Made by a program: the position numbers and the translations under genes. Positions 60,801 to 64,000 of a DNA stretch of 64,000 nt are shown here, piece after piece (position 1 is the first letter of the stretch; the number at the start of each line of letters is the position of its first letter). The stretch is taken from contig CM055317.2 of the NCBI GenBank assembly GCA_029255685.2, positions 14,773,501 to 14,837,500 of the forward strand, read 5' to 3'. The notes under the pieces are model-generated. The model had not been told where the DNA came from and did no database searches. It was given only the letters and a program-made list of their open reading frames with translations. Source of the stretch: Silene conica (lineage: Eukaryota; Streptophyta; Magnoliopsida; Caryophyllales; Caryophyllaceae).

Positions 60801-60848
60801 ATCACGATCCAAATCTGCCCTTTTAAAATAATTTTCAAATTGATCCAT
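51875..60848 (-). CDS. EH1: EH-domain endocytic protein (AtEH/Pan1-like), TPLATE complex subunit
   Basis: Thirteen exons on the - strand join to 1043 residues: 60729-60848, 58196-59450, 57802-58026, 56982-57202, 56366-56440, 54783-54854, 54606-54704, 54261-54332, 54059-54173, 53776-53844, 52968-53289, 52807-52882 and 51875-52285. AtEH proteins belong to the TPLATE complex at the plasma membrane, drive clathrin-mediated endocytosis and take part in autophagy. EH domain 1 spans residues 1-95, with a canonical calcium loop DLDRDGRISGAE at 12-23. A Pro/Ser/Gly-rich linker follows, and EH domain 2 (about 425-520) carries loops at 435-446 and 469-480. A coiled coil of about 160 residues (exons 5-9) and an acidic tail with DPFGSTGPF follow. 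DPF words are known adaptor-binding motifs. The EH1 rather than EH2 label rests on length (Arabidopsis EH1 is about 1019 residues as I recall) and on gene neighbourhood. Confidence 0.94.
53348..53517 (+). mobile_element. SINE-like element in EH1 intron 10
   Basis: It begins CCCCGGTGCCTCAAAAGCTCC and passes through GGGGTAAGAGGGGTCGGAT, GATGTACATAATCTTAAG, GAGAGGATGTTTTGGGATG and ACCCATAATGAAAATTGCAT. It ends in a short A run near 53510. The order of blocks matches a widespread eudicot SINE type and the copy at 35690-35895. No target duplication is certain. Confidence 0.55.
57551..57776. mobile_element. Stowaway MITE in EH1 intron 3
   Basis: 226 bp, from CTCCCTCCTATTCACAATAA to its inverted partner TTGTGAATAGGAAGGAG. 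TA lies on both sides (57549-57550, 57777-57778). Confidence 0.78.
58880..59050 (-). repeat. 30-bp coding minisatellite in EH1 exon 2
   Basis: Within the linker of EH1 the codons repeat as decapeptides such as TPGLPSSGIS, TLGLPNPSMS, TPGVPSSGMP and NPALASTGMG. The DNA shows the matching 30-nt periodicity. It keeps the frame and probably varies in copy number between relatives. Confidence 0.75.
60598..60681. mobile_element. Short intact Stowaway MITE in EH1 intron 1
   Basis: 84 bp with near-perfect 25-bp inverted ends: CTCCCTCCGTTCGGTTGAAT against ATTCAACCGAACGGAGGGAG. TA duplications lie at 60596-60597 and 60682-60683. Confidence 0.9.
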
Positions 60849-61462
60849 GTTTTTTCCTTGAATTTGACCCCCTAAATTCTAGATTATTAACATAATTTTA
60901 CTATAATTTCATGATGTAACAATTATAAGCATAAGAGTATTATTATGTTGTAATTTGAGAGTAACAACTTTATGTTAGGGTGATTTAGGGATTGGATTAA
61001 GGGTGATTTGGGGAAATATTAAAATTGTGAAGAAAAGTTCTAAAAGATACCAGCAAGGCAACAACCGCAGGTCCGATCACTGCCACCTTGGATGTTTTCC
61101 AACAGGTTTGCCTAACTAAACTCGACATTTTATCCTTTTTTTTATCCGAAAAATTTTAAGAGACCATCACTCGTATTTACGAGTTTAGAAAGTAATAATT
61201 TTCTTTAAGAGTAACAAATATTTTTTATCCTTATTTTGTTTGTTTATTTCGACAATTTAAACAAACTCACAACGATTGCATATTGCACCAAAGAATCTTG
61301 AAATTTAGCTTATGTGGCGCAATATAGTTACAACATTATCGTACAAGCCCTCCATTCACCCTCACAAACCAATTTTTCCTCAACCAATCAAAACCTTTGA
61401 AATTGGACAACTCGGATTTTCAAATTGATTTCGCACACCGTGATTCATGCTACCAACAAAAA
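60849..61462. promoter_or_regulatory. EH1 leader and promoter region
   Basis: No gene lies here. The sequence directly upstream (to the right) of the EH1 ATG should hold its 5' UTR and promoter. The Helitron end at 61463 puts a limit on the ancestral promoter about 615 bp from the ATG. Confidence 0.35.
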
Positions 61463-62219
61463 CTAGTTTTAAACTCGTGCAAAAAATGCACGGGTCGAAA
61501 TTGCAAGTGTTATCTCCGATACTGAAGCATATAAACTATTGTAATTAAATGTGCAATGTGGTGACAATGTAAATAGTCTATAATTTGATATTCGACGTAC
61601 ATAATATTTAAGTTACTAAGTGCTAAAAAAATATGTTACAAATGTAAACGTAATATGTAACTTTAAAAATATGTTACAAATGTAAACGTAGTATGATCAT
61701 TTTGATATATATATCGGACTGTTGTATATCGTATTTTATCATATTTGATTTGATTGGAAAATATAATGTAATATAATTTTTGGACTGTAATTATTTGTGC
61801 TGTTAGTAAGTTTTTGTTTTTCGGATTTAATTTTTGGACCGATATTTTTTTGCTGTTTGTAATTTTTTGTTTTTAGGATTTAATTTTTAGACCGATATTG
61901 TATTTTATTTAACTGTTGTACTACTGCTGCAATTTTTAGACCAATATTGTATATTGTTATTTAAATATTCGATTAACAGTAATTTGATCATATCATATTT
62001 TAATATGACAATGACGAAATGCAATACTGCTGCAATCGATTACGTAATTGAGAATGAGTAAAGATTAAAATACGTAATTAGAGATGAGTAAATGTCGGGA
62101 TTAATTGAGAATACGGGAGAGAGGGAAATTAAATCAATGTAAAATTGGTAGGGCCATACATTCCTTATTTTAAGGAACCAATGGGAGGGGTTTAAAATCT
62201 ACTCCTTTTATAGGGTTAG

Positions 62220-63070
62220 ATGTTTTATTCTAGCTAAATATATGGAGAAATAAATATTTTACAATTAAGAAGATTTGATTCTACCCACATATATACAATC
62301 ATTAATTAGCAAAAAATTCTACCTAAAGATAAAATCGTGTTTAATGCTATCAACAAAATTATTTTATTCTACCTAAATATATGGAGAAATAAATATTCTA
62401 CAATTAAGAAGTTTTGATTATACCTAAATATATGGAGAAATTAATATTCACTACAATTAAGAAGGTTTTATACTACCTAATTATATAGAGACATTAATAT
62501 TAGTCAGCTATTTCGTATTCATATGTGGACCTTTGAAAAGATATTTTTTAAAAAAACGTGTTTTCCAAATTGATTAAAAGCTGTGTAACAAAAAGATTTT
62601 ATTCTATGGCTAAAGTTAATTAGATTTTCTAATTTGCTTAGTTTTGGAAAGATAATTTTTTAAAAAACTCTCTATAATTAATAATATTTTATTTTACCTA
62701 AATACCGGCTTAATAAATTAGCACATCCTTAATTTTGGTTTTGAAAAGATATTTAAAAAAAACGTGTTTTCCAAATTGATTAAAACCCGTGTTTAATGCT
62801 ATCAACAAAAATATGCTATTCTACCTAAAGATAAAACCGTGTTTAATGCTATTAACAAAAATATTTTATTCTACATAAATATATGGAGAAATTAATATTC
62901 TCTAAAATTAAGAAGATTCTATTCTACCAAACTATATAGAGAAATTAATATTAGTCAGGTATTTCGTATACGCATGCGTAGTTTTGAAAAGATATTTTAT
63001 AAAAACAAAGTGTTTTCCAAATTGTTTAAAAACCGTGTAACAAAAAAAATTTATTCTACCTAAAGATAAT
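62220..63070. repeat. Irregular AT-rich repeats inside the candidate Helitron
   Basis: CTACCTAAATATATGGAGAA with ATTAATATTCTACAATTAAG recurs five or so times at 60-70 bp or larger spacing. The blocks ACGTGTTTTCCAAATTGATT and ATTAGTCAGSTATTTCGTAT recur about 210-460 bp apart (62549, 62757, 63008; and 62490, 62951). This suggests a segment of about 460 bp duplicated in tandem and then rearranged. Confidence 0.65.
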
Positions 63071-63250
63071 TAGATTTTCTAATTTGCCTTTTTCATTCGT
63101 TAATATTTTCCATAAATTTGAGTGTAAATACGTCTTTTATATTCCCTATCTTTATCTCTTCATTCATCCTCCATTCTACATACCTCTAAAACATCAACTA
63201 AAAAAATTGTGCAATTTTCTCAAGAAATTTACTTCAGTATATCGAATCAA

Positions 63251-64000
63251 ATGGCTATGACAAATGTTCTTAGTATTAGTGACCTCAAGTATGGAGTTCA
63301 GGTTACTCAGATAAACATTAGGATTGTACACAAATGGGACAGACCAGAGTTAAATATCAAAAACAAAAAATTTGATAAGAAGTCAAATCAAGCAGCAAAA
63401 ATAACAATTACGACAAGAAGAAACTCGATGCAGTTGAATTACTATTTGTTGATTCAAAGGTTTGTCTATATTTTTTTTTAGCTTTTAAAAAATCATTTTT
63501 GTCTTTTCACAAAATCGAAAAATAGGAGTAACACCCTTCGACAATTTGTATTGACAATCCCGGGGTTTTAATTTGAAACCCCAAATCCAAATAAATCCAA
63601 GACTCGATTGTTGTTGTCTTTTTCATTCAGTATTGACACGTAGTACAGATTATATCATATTGCTTTTAGATATACAAATTAATGTCTCATAGGCAATAAA
63701 CCAACACCTCATTCTAAAGATAATTCCAATCATTAGCATACGAATCTTATACAATAATAACAATAAACCAACATGGCTTATATGTCATATACTTCTATAT
63801 AAATTGTTAGTACTGGAAGATCAAAACAACAAGTATACGATCAAGTATTTTTGACAAATTCTATTCTTTTCAGAATAATTTAATCCAAGCAACTATATAT
63901 AAGGAAACAATGGATTTCCCATTTCGGATCACAATTGTCTGTTGGTGAAGTTTACACCATTCGTAACTTAACCGTAGACAACAACACCGGCCTAGACAAG
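63251..64000 (+). pseudogene. RPA70-like (replication protein A large subunit) fragment, frameshifted
   Basis: From 63251 the frame reads MAMTNVLSISDLKYGVQV then a RIVHKWDRPE block, the usual start of plant RPA1-like OB-fold proteins. Near 63409-63412 the frame changes: the next frame reads DKKKLDAVELLFVDSK up to the donor AAAG|GTTTGT at about 63462. After an intron ending TTTTCAG (near 63875) the frame gives NNLIQATIYKETMDF. It then shifts again at a CCC run (about 63927-63930) into SQLSVGEVYTIRNLTVDN, the expected GEVYxIxN strand of the OB fold. Two single-base shifts in 750 bp suggest a dead copy, though sequencing error at short runs is possible. The gene continues past the window end. 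Confidence 0.68.

Larger units (their letters stand above)
61463..64000 (-). mobile_element. Candidate Helitron, 3' end at 61463, running off the window
   Basis: Read on the - strand, 61463 is the last base of CTAG, followed by T outside. The terminal sequence is GTTTAAAACTAG, preceded by the hairpin CGTGCA/TGCACG (61476-61481 with 61487-61492). This matches the + strand ends at 49254 and 51279. The body contains irregular repeats (62220-63070) and a decayed RPA70-like frame. RPA-like proteins are known cargo or companion genes of plant Helitrons. The 5' end and any Rep/helicase lie beyond the window if present. Confidence 0.55.

Overview
The window is nuclear DNA of a eudicot plant. The evidence is AT-rich sequence, many short GT-AG introns, plant-only genes (OEP21, MCD1, a TST-type tonoplast sugar carrier) and dense plant transposons (Stowaway and Tourist MITEs, CACTA, MULE, Helitron, LINE and SINE copies). 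A Caryophyllales/Amaranthaceae-type genome is my guess from the style of the repeats; the sequence does not prove it. No prokaryotic-type operon, CRISPR array or intact virus-like element is visible.

Layout. 1-7.0 kb is a repeat-rich left arm: a 5'-truncated LINE with a 17-bp target duplication (544-1292), an F-box-like gene (2037-2564) whose 3' end is duplicated downstream, two CACTA-type termini side by side (to 4709 and to 5140), and a MULE-like long-TIR element with a perfect 9-bp duplication (5763-6715) next to a LINE RNase H remnant. 7.8-34 kb is a gene cluster on the + strand: a DHHC S-acyltransferase of the PAT19-22 type (7775-14403), ribophorin I/OST1 (15500-22545), OEP21 (24379-27435) and MCD1 (29510-34028). 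35.2-40.5 kb carries the tonoplast sugar transporter TST1 on the - strand, convergent with MCD1. 41-51.8 kb is a transposon block: a second copy of the MULE-like element, a 1.8-kb long-TIR element carrying a decayed ORF, and two Helitron-type ends. 51.9-60.8 kb carries EH1 (AtEH/Pan1-like, TPLATE complex) on the - strand in 13 exons. 61.4-64 kb looks like the 3' part of a reversed Helitron containing a decayed RPA70-like gene cut by the window end.

Exon models were built by hand. For each spliced gene I checked that introns are GT-AG, that phases add up and that the joined product reads through. The resulting proteins are PAT 631 aa, OST1 617 aa, OEP21 169 aa, MCD1 358 aa, TST1 703 aa and EH1 1043 aa.

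The six genes do not form one pathway: they cover protein S-acylation, ER N-glycosylation, plastid outer-envelope transport, plastid division, vacuolar sugar loading and clathrin-mediated endocytosis. Their neighbourhood is informative, though. From memory, the Arabidopsis orthologues of EH1, OEP21A, MCD1 and TMT1/TST1 sit together on chromosome 1 (At1g20760-At1g20840), and ribophorin I sits beside OEP21B (At1g76400/At1g76405). The window therefore looks like an unduplicated version of a block that Arabidopsis holds as two halves.
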